The notes under the pieces: model-generated
The model's input: only the letters and a program-made list of their open reading frames with translations
Database searches by the model: none
Told to the model about the DNA's origin: nothing
Assembly: GCA_030522415.1 (NCBI GenBank)
Contig: CM060109.1
Span: 28,698,392 to 28,762,391 of the forward strand
Length of the DNA: 64,000 nt
Reading direction: 5' to 3'
From: Channallabes apus
Taxonomy: Eukaryota; Chordata; Actinopteri; Siluriformes; Clariidae
In this document: piece by piece, positions 46,277 to 57,904 of the stretch
Layout: each line of letters begins with the position of its first letter
Numbering within the stretch: the stretch's first letter is position 1
Made by a program: the position numbers and the translations under genes

Positions 46277-47631
46277 TAAAATAGCAGCTCTAATAGCGCT
46301 GCTTCAGATTTGTGGAAATCCGTAACTTCGACAAGCAGTACGTGGGATTCCATGCTGAAGGATTATATTATTAGAGAGCTGTGCTGTTTTGAGGTACAAA
46401 ACACACAGGCAAACACACATAAGCCATTAACAAACAAGCCGGTATAAGCCGATAAGCAGGTTTGGCGCTGAAGAGCGGATGGCGCCTTTCTAACGCTGTG
46501 GCGCTTCCCAGTATTTTTAGCTTATCGAGCGGGCAATGGGAAATGGCCTAAATTAGACCTTGTTACCCCACATACACACGGATAGCTCTTATTGATCTCT
46601 TTCCCTATGGCAGTTAACAGCCCATTCATAACACACACATCTTACCAACCAAGCTTGTTCTCTAGTTGTCCTAGTCTTTTTCTCCATATATTTCATTTCA
46701 CTCTGACATCAGAACAAATGAGTTTCTATTGTTCTCTTTCTAATGACTCGTGTACTCAGATTTATTTCTGTCGAGTTTAGTACTGTATATTGGAACGTTG
46801 TATAGGGCCACTAGCCCATGAGTGAGTGAGCTCCGGCTAAGCTGCGCAGTTGAGCCGTCTAGCTGGCTCAGGCTTATGTAAGGCATTCAGTGCACAAGCC
46901 AGTAGCTCACCTTTTAACCCTCCACTGCATGAAAAACAATCCCACCATCTCACACTTACATAAGCAATAGTTATGCTCTCACAGTGCCATGGGAACACCA
47001 ATGTGAAGTACTGTACCATCATGCTGTTTTTCTCCAGAGGCATAATAGACGGCAGAAATGAGCGGTCTGGGTTAATTCAGCTAAAGGCATTTAAGTGAGA
47101 TACTGTGAAGAAGCTAGACCCTTGAGGCCGTGAGGTTTTCTAAGATGCTGCATTGCGAGAGCTTCAGTGATAGCCATTTAAAAGCTAAAGCTAAATAAAA
47201 AGCTAACAGAGTCACTTTGTATAGTCGGTATACAAATACCAGTAGCAGCCTGGAAGGTAGCATATACAGTACAGTTCGTCTGTATATAAATTAAATTAAC
47301 GCAAAAGTAATCAAACACTTTTGGATGTACAGGTAAAATAATGGTTCGGTAATGTCCCGTAGTTTGTGTTGGGTCATGTCAAAATCTCACTTTTAACTTT
47401 CTTGTAAAGGTTTTATTCTTTACAGTGTGTGTGAGAAAGCGGGACGGGAGGTAGTTTATGGATTATCTTATTCATTCAACTCCAAGTTTATTAATCTGAG
47501 GCTCTATTCTTGTCCCCCGTCATGCCTTTCTTGAGTTGTTCAAAGAGCATATATACTGTACTGTACAGTAGGTGTGATGTTTACTGTTATGTATGTCGTG
47601 ACATTGTACTGTTTCATTCATCTCCCTGCAG
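46277..47631 (+). other. myo16: intron; possible conserved element at 46430-46560
   Basis: Non-repetitive. 46430-46560 is GC-richer, with repeated 'ggcgc' and 'gataagc' cores. Nothing coding. Status as regulatory DNA is a guess from composition. Confidence 0.3.
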
Positions 47632-47712
47632 CTCATGAAGAAGAAAGGAGCCACATCTTTCATGCAGAGGCTGGAGCGCTGTGGCCCCGTCACTGTGGCC
47701 GTGCAACTGCGG
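47632..47712 (+). CDS. myo16: myo16 exon 19: motor, LMKKKGATSFMQRLE
   Basis: 27 codons, phase 0 both sides. Encodes LMKKKGATSFMQRLERCGPV and TVAVQLR. KKKG.(S/T)(F)(L/M)QRLE...PVT(I/V)A.QLR is conserved in MYO16. Acceptor ccctgcag, donor cgg|gtgaga. Confidence 0.95.
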
Positions 47713-48341
47713 GTGAGATTTCCATCATGGTTTTTTTACAGCAGCCCATCTGATCCGTATACACAATACCATCAAACGGTGCTTTCGGTGCGAAGCCGAA
47801 CATTTCTAAATCCAGCAACGATATAGCTCACGTAATTCATTTTATGAATTAGAAAACCGACTACTGACTATCTAAATATAACTTCAGTATGAACATCATT
47901 ATGTAATTTACTCGCAACCAGAGAGGCCAGCTTTCTGACATTCAGCTTGTGTTCGTTTCTAGTATTGGTCTTGTGGGCTTAGCAGTGCGGTTTGTGGGTG
48001 GTGAGAGTTTTCGGACTGAGCGTGTGTCTGTGTGTGGGTGCATGCGTAGGAGGGAGAATGAGTATGTGGTTTCGTATCCTAGCGTGATCTTTTTAAAGCT
48101 ATAGAAGTCATTTCCGGCTGTAGCAGTAGTGTGCTGTTTTTTTGTCAATTGTAAAGCTCGTGGCCGTTTGTGGGCAGTAAGTAAGGTTTTTCTGTCGTTG
48201 TTGTTGGCTGTATGTGGGTGAGAGAACAAGTTTGTGGTTTTATATGCTAGTGTGAGCCATATGAATGAGCAGTAAACAACCGTTATTGTGTAGCGTCACA
48301 CATGCACACCATTACAGAGTGGGCTCTTACTGCAGTCTGAT

Positions 48342-48344
48342 GTC

Positions 48345-48406
<62 letters not shown>
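48342..48406. repeat. (CA)n microsatellite
   Basis: About 65 bases of CA. Confidence 0.97.
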
Positions 48407-48407
<1 letters not shown>

Positions 48408-48509
48408 TCTGCCCTTTTCCCAGGCAAAGAGCTCTTTGTATTTTTCGAGCATGTTGTAGAGAACACACCCACTTAATAAGACTACGTCACATTATTAGCA
48501 CATACACAG

Positions 48510-48512
<3 letters not shown>

Positions 48513-48580
<68 letters not shown>
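48513..48580. repeat. (CA)n microsatellite
   Basis: A second CA tract, about 68 bases, 107 bases after the first. Confidence 0.97.
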
Positions 48581-48583
<3 letters not shown>

Positions 48584-49273
48584 TCTCTCCAAATGATCTC
48601 ATTTCCATTACAGCGACACATATGCAAGAGAACCTTTTGGTCTTTATATCAGCGATGACGCAAAAGCGGGTGTGTGCCAGGCATACAGAGTTCTGCTGCT
48701 TCTTTCATGGCTTGCTGCAAAAAAACAAACAAGCAAACTGTAGCTCATTAAGACATGACATTTTGTTTGTTGTTTAAGTGCTTGAAAGAACAAGTAGGGA
48801 TTATCGAAAAACAAATAAACTCTTCAAACACCTATAAACAATATTAGATCAATGGGTGTGTTTCATTAATGACTGTTGTCCTGCATGAGTAAGATGTCTG
48901 TAACTGTTGATGTCGATGTGGTTGCGGTTGTTTGTTTGTCTGGATGAATGTCAGAGTGTTTGTGTGCTAAACCTGCTACATCTTTGCTTCCCTTCCTGTA
49001 TCACTACTTTGTTGCATGACGTCCATCAACGTGTCAGATGTTTGACGAGCAGCAATGTTGACTCGAACCCATGACATCATCATTCTGCAAAAAAAGTGCT
49101 GTCACACGGTTGCATGATGATGTATGATTAACACTGCAGTCAAATGTCAAAAGGTTCACCAAAATCTTGTAAGACAGCATTGTAGGATGCATTAAGTATC
49201 ATGTTGTATTTCAAACACAAACACACAGCTGTCATTCTGTCTTTCTCTGTTTCTTTCTTTCCCCCGCATGCAG

Positions 49274-49479
49274 AACTCTTTATCAGAGATCAGCAGTAAG
49301 CTCCAGCTGTGCACTCCTCACTTTGTGCATTGCGTGAGACCCAACAGTTCGAGCCAGGCTGATGCCTTCGACAGCTCCCTGGTGTCCACTCAACTGCAGT
49401 ACGTTGGAGTTCTGGAGATGGTGCACATGATCCGCTACGGCTACCCAGTGCGCATGCCCTTCACCGGCTTCCTCACCAG
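49274..49479 (+). CDS. myo16: myo16 exon 20: HCVRPN and converter start
   Basis: Encodes [40 protein letters not shown], then [20 protein letters not shown] and on to GFLT(R). The L...L..(T)PHF(V/I)(H/R)C(I/V)(R/K)PN and QL.Y.GVLE..(R/K)(I)R..G(Y/F)P.R motifs are hallmarks of myosin motors (SH1 helix region). Phase 0 to 2, donor cag|gtacgc. Confidence 0.96.
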
Positions 49480-50239
49480 GTACGCTACGACCTGGAGACG
49501 AGTCCTCTAATTAGGAGTTTCCTTGACTGCTTCTTGCCATGCATCTGTCTAGTCACTTTTACTTACATAGTGACTCTTTTATTATACTCGGTTACAAAAC
49601 ATTTCATTTCAGTGGAATTAACTAGTGTGTGGTTGTACAAGGACTTGCTGCGGTAAATGTAGCCTCCAAATGAATGTCACCAGCAAATTAGAATTTTATT
49701 AAAATCAGTGAATAACGTAGTTAAAGTGACCTCAGTGTTATAATGTTCTGTTTTGGGGTAAGAATGAATAACTGTACTATACTCATGACTTTGGTCTTAA
49801 CTAAATATTCTGGAAATCTTTTTATATGCATTATATATATTTGTCAACACTTAATAGCATCAACCACTAACCATTGTAAACATTTTCAATATTTTTGAGA
49901 AAAGGACACATTAAAAACGAATGTGATGTAAATAGCTCTGACTTTATTTTCTATACTACATGTACAGTACTGTAAGTATAATTTAACACATAACTCATTC
50001 AGAAATCTCAATCCTGAGATGCAGTAGAAATAAAGAAGAAGTGTTGTTTGGTTCTGCTTTGTGGTGCATCACGGGACAGGTTCTTTTACCCCACATTCTT
50101 CTGGGAATGTCGTGTGCATCATTCAGGGCTACTGTTGTAGGCTACTTTTCTCAGTACTACTTTTGTTCTTATTGTTTATACACTGTTACTGCAGTACATT
50201 TCCAGATACCTGGATCCTCTTTTCAGATAAACATTAATG

Positions 50240-50630
50240 TTTCTTTTGCTTCTAGCACTACTACCATGGCTACTATTACCAGTAGTGCTACTGCTACTAT
50301 TCCGATTACTCCCACTACCTCTTCTACTGCCATTAATACTACTTTACTACTTACTGTTCTACTTTATTGATACACTATTACTAGTGATATTTCTACTAAC
50401 TACTACTACTGGTATTACTACTACTCTTTCTACAACCACTACTACTATTGATGTTCTGATACTATTACTCCACTACCACTATTTTTTACTACTACTAATA
50501 CTACTTCTAATACTACTGGTTCTATTGCTAGAACTACTACGTCTACTGTTACTGCTCCTACTGTACCAATGTTAGTCTTATTTCCATTACTACTACCACT
50601 GCTACTAGTACGGTTACTACCAAGGAGGCA
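50240..50630. repeat. degenerate (TAC)n trinucleotide tract
   Basis: About 390 bases dominated by act/tac triplets with frequent substitutions. It creates leucine-rich and threonine-rich open frames in several phases that are not genes. Confidence 0.92.
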
Positions 50631-50780
50631 AAACATAAGAATGTTATTTAGATTATTTGAAAGAATTATTCATTAGGATTTTATGATTCATTTCATTTAA
50701 TAAAAAGGTGCACATTGTTAACGAAATGCTAATATCAATAGTTCAGTCGCATATTGATGATAATGTATTATTATTTTACA

Positions 50781-50933
50781 TGTGGGCATTGTGTCCCAAA
50801 GTCTCCATACTGTAGATATTACAAATTACAAATGATCATAAGCAATTACATGCATAGAGAATGTTTTTTTTTTTTTTTTTTTTGGAAACTAAGTGTAATT
50901 TCCCCTATGTATGGAGACTTTTGGGACACCCTG
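50781..50933. mobile_element. mariner-type MITE
   Basis: 'gtgtcccaaagtctccatac' on the left and its inverted partner (reverse strand 'cagggtgtcccaaaagtctc') on the right, the ends of a common mariner family. It includes a 21-base T run. Confidence 0.78.
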
Positions 50934-53284
50934 TATAATCAGTTAGGTCTAGATATTTTAGTGTCAGCTGCTTTTACTTGGCAGCTCAAAGATTTCTTTG
51001 TATCTTGTAGACTTTACCCAGCATGTTGTCTCCTAGCCGGCGCCCGCTCTTTGCTTTGTGAGGGTACATAAGACTAATGCACAGGATGAGAGGAAGTGAA
51101 TGGCTGCAGATTGAGCGACTGTACATTAAGCCTCTCATCTGCTGACCTGCACATGGGTTTCCATGCACTCAGCAGAGAGGACACACTATTAGACGTTTAG
51201 TTAGATTCCAGTGATCCAGGTCACGTGAGGTCAGGCGGCACCAAGAGGCAGCTGCATTTAGAGTTCTCTTTCTACCTGGTGTGATAGATTTAGAAGTTTA
51301 GCTGGAGCGAGGCACAGCGTGTGGGTGTATGTACTGTATAGGGTGGGTGGGAAGGCACTATGAGTAATAATGTGAATAGCTCAACCGCAACAGCTCGTTT
51401 GCCAGGTATCAGTGATTGGCCAGGAAATGGATGTGCTTGGGGAGCCTCTGACTGTGAGAGGTCAGACTGATCTGAGGGACAAAGGCATAAGAAAGAAAGT
51501 GATGAAATGGCCTGAAGCTTAGGAAAGGCAATGCTTAAAACGGTCTGGTAGAGTTGTAATTGCAGTAAAAGCCCCATGTTCCCTCTTGTGAGGGTAAGAG
51601 AGGATCACTTCATTCTTTCTGTCAGCTTAGGTACAGTGTGACTCTGCTCTCATCATCCTCCAGGAGCACATCGCTCCATCCCTGTGTCACAATGACATCT
51701 CACTGTACAGCCTGCAGACTTTTCTTTCCAGGTCTATAACATTTCTCTCTTTAATGTCACTCCAATTTTATTTCCTCCTGCTTTTTATCTTTTGTTAGCC
51801 CTAGGTTTTTTTGCGGGTTCTGTTGCATTATGTCCACTTTCTTGATAATTGTATTGATTTTTTTTCTAGTTGTTGTTTTTTTTTTTTTTAATCTTTTCTA
51901 CTTTTGATCGTCTCTGCTGATTTGGTGGTTTTGAGCACTGGGTGTCCAGTAGCAGTATCTGTCTCTCAGTCTCACTTTTTGTGTGTGATTGATAAAAGGA
52001 TTACGATAAAATTCCAGTGAGATAATGAATCAGGACAATTCCGGGTCACATGACAGTCGAAGTTTCCACTACTTTGTTATAAACAACATGAATCTTTCAG
52101 CCGATAGAGTGTGAGAGAGCAAGAGAGGGAGAGAAGGCGAAAGTGACAGACTGGAAAATTTAAGGAGACAGGCATTGAGGGACAAAGAGTAACGAGGAGG
52201 AGGGACAGACAGACCACGTCAGACACATTGTTGGCCCGTCTTCTGTCTGAGCCCATGTTGACCCTGGATTAAATAACCCAGACGGTCTTGTGACTGTGAT
52301 TGTTTTGAGACTGAAAATAACATAGTTCAGATTGTTCTGTGATAATGGCTGTTGATGTAACTGTATGAAATAAAGCAGATTGTTATCTGATAGGCATACG
52401 GGTGTTTTCCTTCCGAAAGGTCAAAATGGTTCAATGATCAGTTATGAACTTTTACATTAAATACATTAGCTTAGTATTATTGCCACAGGACTCCAATGCT
52501 GTTACTACCAAGCTGTAACACTAGCATGTCTCCGGCGTATTTACTACCATTATGTGTGAACTCTGAATTAAATGTCTAGTAGTTTAAGCATGGAACTTAC
52601 CAGAGAACTGATGCTGTGTTTTTACATGTTGAATACCTAGAGACAGATGGAGTCATGCATTTAGTTTCTCTTTTATCCTAATCTATAGAGTTGTCATTTG
52701 TTTAAGCATGACCTGTTGTTTGTGAGTGGTTTGCTGCGTGACATCAGCTTGTTTTCGTTTAAATGCAAACGTGTGCATGTTTGTGAGAGAGAATGTGAGC
52801 GTGTTAGCATTACAATAAGGCCGCAGCCGGCCAGACGGGGTGAGAGAGCTGATGCAGAGGCAGACGGTGAGAGAAAGGCCAGGCCAATTGTAATGGAAAT
52901 GTTTAACTTTTTTTCCTTTCTTTTTTTTTAAGCAGGAGGTCACATCATATTGAGGGTTGGGTAGTTTTTAGATTTTATTACTGTTAAGAGCTTTCTATTG
53001 AGCAGGCTTTGTTTGGACTCAAGTTCAGTCACATATAGTACAAAGGCATTTGTAACCGGTGTTGTTCAGAAGAAATGATGAAGCATCTAATATAAGTGAC
53101 AGATGTAACTGAAAAAAACATATTGTATATATTGTATTAGAAACAATACCTTCTTGTAAGGACGAAAAAAGTATTAAAAACAAAATCCATCAAATGGACA
53201 AACATGCCATATGCTTTAAGGTGGACATTGATGAAACACGTGGTTTTTTAGATATTGTGATTGAAACAACTAGCTTCAACTAAG
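50934..53284 (+). other. myo16: intron, no recognised repeat
   Basis: Mixed composition with no gene or transposon that I can name. 52780-52880 is somewhat GC-rich and non-repetitive. Confidence 0.4.
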
Positions 53285-53935
53285 CTTTTATCATCTATCA
53301 TTGTTGCAAAGCAGCTTTACAGAATAAAAAATAATAATATGGAAATGAGTTTGAAAAGTGTGAGGAAATAGAGTATAAATAATAATTATTAGATTGTCCC
53401 TGATGAGCAAGTCGAGGTCCAGGGTGGCAAAGAAAAACTCCCTGAGATGGCAATAGGAAGTAACCTTGAGTGGGACCAGATTGAGAAATGAACCTATTCT
53501 CATTTGGTTAATATCAGATAGCAATAATTGAATTGCAGTCGCACTGAGTGTTGGGAGGCTGGAAGTTCAGCCTCCCGAGGAAATGTGTTGTGTAGGAGGA
53601 AATGTGTTTAAGTTAATATGGAGTCCACTTTCGTTGTTGGAGGCTCAGGTCCAAAACTGTTTTGTGGGAATTTCAGTAGTCAGAACTCTTCGTCAGCTGA
53701 GTTCAAGACCATGATCATGGTTAAGTGGAACCATCCCCAGACCACACAGGGCCTCGATGCAGGTCTTTTGAGGTCTCCATCCAAAAGCAGGGTACTACAG
53801 TAGGATGTGTCAGACAGGTCCAGAGGGTTAAGGGGGCCAGCGTCACTGGCAGCTAAGAATGCCAAGCATCCAGTCACTGGGTTTTTTGGCATTGACTTGA
53901 CATTGGGCCTTTCTCATGGCAGTCTACCACTGAGC
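53285..53935. mobile_element. dispersed fish repeat, class unknown
   Basis: 'gcaaagcagctttacagaa', 'ccctgatgagcaag' and 'aaaaactccctgagatgg' occur in this order in a repeat I recognise from many fish introns, but I cannot name its class. Borders approximate. Confidence 0.5.
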
Positions 53936-54151
53936 CACTGAGAGTGACCATAACTCTTAGTCATAGTAATATACCTTAAAATGAATTACCCAATTTTAAA
54001 ACGGGACTTGTAAATGTTACCACAAAATCACAACAGTTGACAACAGTCCGCCAGTTAAGTACTCAGTTATTTAGTTATTTTTTTAAAATGTAATCCGTTA
54101 ATCAGACAATTTATGTAATCTGTGAGCCAGACATCAGTCATTTCCAATCCG

Positions 54152-54154
<3 letters not shown>

Positions 54155-54238
<84 letters not shown>
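54155..54238. repeat. (TG)n microsatellite
   Basis: About 84 bases of TG, in the same position within the element as in the related copy at 42008-42594. Confidence 0.97.
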
Positions 54239-54241
<3 letters not shown>

Positions 54242-54292
54242 TTGTCCTAAAAGCCCCGCCCCGATAACCCGTCCCGACCCGTCCTGCTGTTA

Positions 54293-54439
54293 TACCCCTA
54301 TCTCACCTATGCGGTTTTGACTTAGCGAGGGCCGACACTTGGAAAAATGGAAACCTAATCACAGCGCCAAAACTCACGGTGAATCATGATGAACCGTACT
54401 TACGGCCACGTGCGAATCCGCATAAGTGAGATAGGGGTA
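54293..54439. mobile_element. PIF/Harbinger-type MITE with TTA duplication
   Basis: 147 bases, inverted ends 'tacccctatctcacctatg' (21 of 22 positions pair), flanked on both sides by TTA (54290-54292, 54440-54442), the target duplication expected for Harbinger elements. Confidence 0.85.
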
Positions 54440-54651
54440 TTAGTAGTTAACAGATTTTGGGCCAAACTTCGCTGAGTGATGACGGTAGAACAATTATAAA
54501 GGTCTTGACTAAAACAACATGCACCAGGAATCACAAAGGAGTTTTCATTTTCTGTAACGGAAAAGTTCTCTAACTAGTTACTTTTATCAGAAAGTAACAC
54601 TGTAATGTAACTGATTACTTTTTAATGACAGTAATTTTGTAATGTACAGTA

Positions 54652-56220
54652 CAAACCGGATTCCAAAAAAGTTGGGACACTAAACAAATTGTGAATAAAA
54701 ACTGAATGCAATGATGTGGAGATGGCAAATGTCAATATTTTATTCAGAATAGAACATAGATGACAGATCAAAAGCTTAATCCGAGAAAATATATAATTTT
54801 AAAGAAAAAATATGTTGATTCCAAATTTCACGGTGTCAACAAATCCCAAAAAAGTTGGGACAAGTAGCAATAAGAGGCTGGAAAAAGTAAATTTGAGCAT
54901 AACGAAGAGCTGGAAGACCAATTAACAGTAATTAGGTTAATTGGCAACATGATTGGGTATAAAAAGAGCTTCTCAGAGTGGCAGTCTCTCAGAAGCCAAG
55001 ATGGGTAGAGGATCACCAATTCCCACAATGTTGCGCAGAAAGATAGTGGAGCAATATCAGAAAGGGAAATTTTTTTGCGAAAAATTGCAAAGACTTTGCA
55101 GTTTTCATGATCAACTGTGCATAATATCATCCGAAGATTCAGAGAATCTGGAACAATTCTCAAGGGTCAAGGGCGTAAAACCATACTGCCCTTAAATGAC
55201 ACTGCACCACAAACAGGAATGCTACTGTAAAGGAAATCACAGAATGGGCTCAGGAATACTTCCAGAAACCATTGTCAGTGAACACAATCCACCGTGCCAT
55301 CCGCCGTTGCCAGCTGAAACTCTACAGTGCAAAGAAGAAGCCATTTCTTAGCAAGATCCACAAGCACAGGCGTTTTCATTGGGCCAAGGATCATTTAAAA
55401 TGGAGTGTGGCAAAATGGAAGACTGTTCTGTGGTCAGACGAGTCACGATTCGAAGTTCTTGTTGGAAATGTGGGACGCCATGTCATCCGGACCAAAGAAG
55501 ACAAGGACGACCCAAGTTGTTATCAACGCTCAGTTTAGAAGCCTGCATCTCTGATGGTATGGGGTTGCATGAGTGCGTGTGGCATGGGCAGCTTGCATGT
55601 CTGGAAAGGCACCATCAATGCAGAAAAATATATTCAGGTTCTAGAACAACATCAGCTCCCATCCAGACGTCATCTCTTTCAGGGAAGACCCTGCATTTTT
55701 CAACAAGATAATGCCAGACCACATTCTGCATCAATCACAACATCATGGCTGCGTAGGAGAAGGATCCGGGTACTGAAATGGCCAGTCTGCAGTCCAGATC
55801 TTTCCCCTATAGAGAACATTTGGCGCATCATAAAGAGGAAGGTGTGACAAAGAAGGCCCAAGACGATTGAACAGTTAGATGCCTGTATTAGACAAGAATG
55901 GGAGAGCATTCCTATTTCTAAACTTGAGAAACTGGTCTCCTCGGTCCCCAGATGTCTGTTGAGTGTTGTAAGAAGAAGGGGAGATGCCACACAGTGGTGA
56001 AAATGGCCTTGTCCCAACTTTTTTGGGATTTGTTGACACCATGACATTTTGATTCACCATATTTTTCCCTTAAAATGATACATTTTCTCAGTTTAAACTT
56101 TTGTTCCGTGATTTATGTTCTATTCTGAATAAAATATTGACATTTGCCATCTCCACATCATTGCATTCAGTTTTTATTCACAATTTGTTTAGTGTCCCAA
56201 CTTTTTTGGAATCCGGTTTG
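54652..56220 (+). mobile_element. Tc1 transposon, full length, copy 2
   Basis: 1569 bases between TA dinucleotides (54650-54651, 56221-56222). Same inverted ends and inner repeats as 25901-27491, and nearly identical sequence apart from small deletions. Confidence 0.95.
55001..56000 (+). pseudogene. Tc1 transposase, frameshifted copy
   Basis: 1000 bases against 1020 in copy 1. The start MGRGSPIPTMLRRKIVEQYQ is intact. A changed stretch at about 55065-55080 and deletions at about 55155-55200 destroy the HTH and linker. A TAG-type stop lies in the middle (55536-55538) and a TGA before the end (55845-55847). The catalytic WSDESRF, QQDNARPH and SPIENIW segments are all still readable. Confidence 0.92.
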
Positions 56221-56301
56221 TAATTACTTACTTTAAAAAGTAACGTCCCCCAACACTGGTAATAAACAGCTGTGTTCTTGTATTTCCCTCTTGTGCTGTA
56301 G

Positions 56302-56404
56302 ATATCGGGAACTGGTGGACACCACACTCACACATGGGAAGAAGATGTCCTCTGAAGAGAAATGCCGCCATGTTCTCCAGCACTGTAAGCTCCAGGGATG
56401 GCAG
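56302..56404 (+). CDS. myo16: myo16 exon 21: converter domain
   Basis: Encodes (R)YRELVDTTLTHGKKMSSEEK and on to HCKLQGWQ. It is the F..RY..L.........(C)...L.......(W)Q(L/I)G converter segment. Acceptor tgctgtag lies about 43 bases after the end of a nested transposon (54039-56258). Donor cag|gtgagt, phase 2 to 0. Confidence 0.95.
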
Positions 56405-56480
56405 GTGAGTATGCACACTTTCAGCACGCCTGATTATAATGCCCATGGCTAACTCTAAATTACGTCTGTCTCGCTCTCAG

Positions 56481-56577
56481 TTGGGAAGCAGCAAAGTGTT
56501 TCTGAGGTACTGGCAGGCTGACCACCTGAACGACCGCTGCCATCAACTTCACAAGAAGATACTTACCTGTCAGAAAG
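56481..56577 (+). CDS. myo16: myo16 exon 22: converter end and start of IQ motif
   Basis: Follows a 76-base intron. Encodes [20 protein letters not shown] and [12 protein letters not shown]. It matches the (L/I)G.(T/S)K(V/I)F(L)(R/K).(W/G)....L(E/N) myosin signature. The trailing CQK begins the IQ motif completed in the next exon. Acceptor ctctcag, donor aag|gtaatt, phase 0 to 1. Confidence 0.95.
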
Positions 56578-56669
56578 GTAATTATACTGTACTGTAGCGC
56601 TTTAGCCTTCATAGTCTGTTTTTGTGTTTTAATCTCTTAAATGTACGACTTTGTACATGTATACAACAG

Positions 56670-56916
56670 TGGCCCGTGGCTGGCTGGTAAGGCACCGTGT
56701 GCGCGGCAAGCTGAGCTATCAGCAAAGAGAGCAGTGCAACATACAACGGTTCCTGCAGGGAGCAGAAGACTTGGGCCTTCATGTTTATGACAGTCTGGTC
56801 ATCCAGAACGCAGCCGATATCGCACGAGAAAATGATCGTCTGAGAGGTCATGCCATCACTCCACCACTGGGGGAGAGACCTGAACCTGTGGGAATAGAGG
56901 ATGACCCACCGAGAAG
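56670..56916 (+). CDS. myo16: myo16 exon 23: IQ motif and coiled neck
   Basis: Encodes VARGWLVRHRVRGKLSYQQR and continues to EDDPPR(R). With CQK from the previous exon the calmodulin-type IQ motif reads CQKVARGWLVRHR (consensus IQ...RG...R), probably the single light-chain site. A helix follows (FLQGAEDLGLHVYDSLVIQN, then AADIARENDRLR) that is highly conserved in MYO16. Phase 1 to 2, donor ag|gtgaac. Confidence 0.94.
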
Positions 56917-57594
56917 GTGAACAACTGTTTAAGTGCCATTAACAAATACATTAGAATGCATGTTCATCAAAGAGACAGGTCTTCTCCACCTAATTTCCTT
57001 GACATAACAATCTTCCAGTTTTAACTTTGACATAAGCAAAAATATTGATATGAAGAAATAGTTCACTACTGACACTTCGACTAATTATCTGGGTCACATA
57101 ACAGTATCATCCCTTAAAGCAGCTTAGAAAAGAATCTATTTACAGTATATTAATCATTTATATATAATTTTATATGTTTTTATTTCTTTTAAAGGGACAT
57201 TATTTCTCTAATTACAGGCCATATAGGCCATATAACATTTCCACAGTGTATTAAATGGTTTACATATTTTTGTTGTTATTATAACATTTCCAAATGAATG
57301 CATTAATACTGTAGTTTGATCAACAATCTGATCACTGGCTGTACAGAGGCTTGGGTACAGTAAGTGTTCACCCTACTACCATACTGTACTGTATGTACCA
57401 TATGAGCTAATAAACATATTCTAACATGTTTATAAACATAAACATACTTCACAAATTTATATGGTATATCCCAAATGAAAAGCAATACAATGTACAGATT
57501 TTTTATTATTATTTTTTTTTTTTACAAATAAGTATAAAAAGTATGTATGCTACTTAAAGACAGCACACTCTTTGTGTATGCTAGTGCTCCCTGT
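56917..57594 (+). other. myo16: intron, AT-rich, nothing recognised
   Basis: No gene or repeat family seen. Confidence 0.5.
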
Positions 57595-57902
57595 GCGCAA
57601 AACAGGTGATGTCACTGATTATACCTAGTCTGTCTAAGTTGAATATTTTCCAATCAAGCAGGCAGGGATTGAGTAGGTGACACCAGAGTACCGCAGATGT
57701 CTTTTTGACTCTGTGCCCAGCCGGATCCAGGAGGTTTTGAAGAATAAATAATTCATTGTACATATTGATTGCTGTATTGCAATTTCATTGCATTTTATAG
57801 CAAATTATTTTTTTTATAATATTGATTGTCAAAATTTTAAAATGATGACAATGTCATTAAAACATTGAACTTAACCTTTCTCGGTACGTTTGGCCACCAC
57901 TG
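57595..57902 (-). mobile_element. Tc1-like fragment, one end only
   Basis: The right end (reverse strand) 'cagtggtggccaaacgtac' is a Tc1 family end next to TA. Decayed sequence continues leftward but I found no opposite end. Left border approximate. Confidence 0.45.
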
Positions 57903-57904
57903 TA

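Larger units (their letters stand above)
54039..56258. mobile_element. hAT-type ('cagtgttggg') element carrying a Harbinger MITE and a Tc1
   Basis: The right end (reverse strand) 'cagtgttgggggacgttac' matches the element at 42008-42594. The left part shares 'gtccgcca.ttaagtact.agttat' with it but lacks the terminal bases. Inside lie a (TG)n (54155-54238), a 147-base Harbinger MITE and a full-length Tc1. It ends 43 bases before the myo16 exon 21 acceptor. Confidence 0.72.

Noticed and set aside
48342..48580. Paired CA tracts as a transposon pair
   Set aside because: Both have the same orientation and no inverted ends or duplications around them; they are plain microsatellites.
50237..50575. 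Leucine-rich membrane-like protein
   Set aside because: Produced by the degenerate (TAC)n tract; no gene structure.
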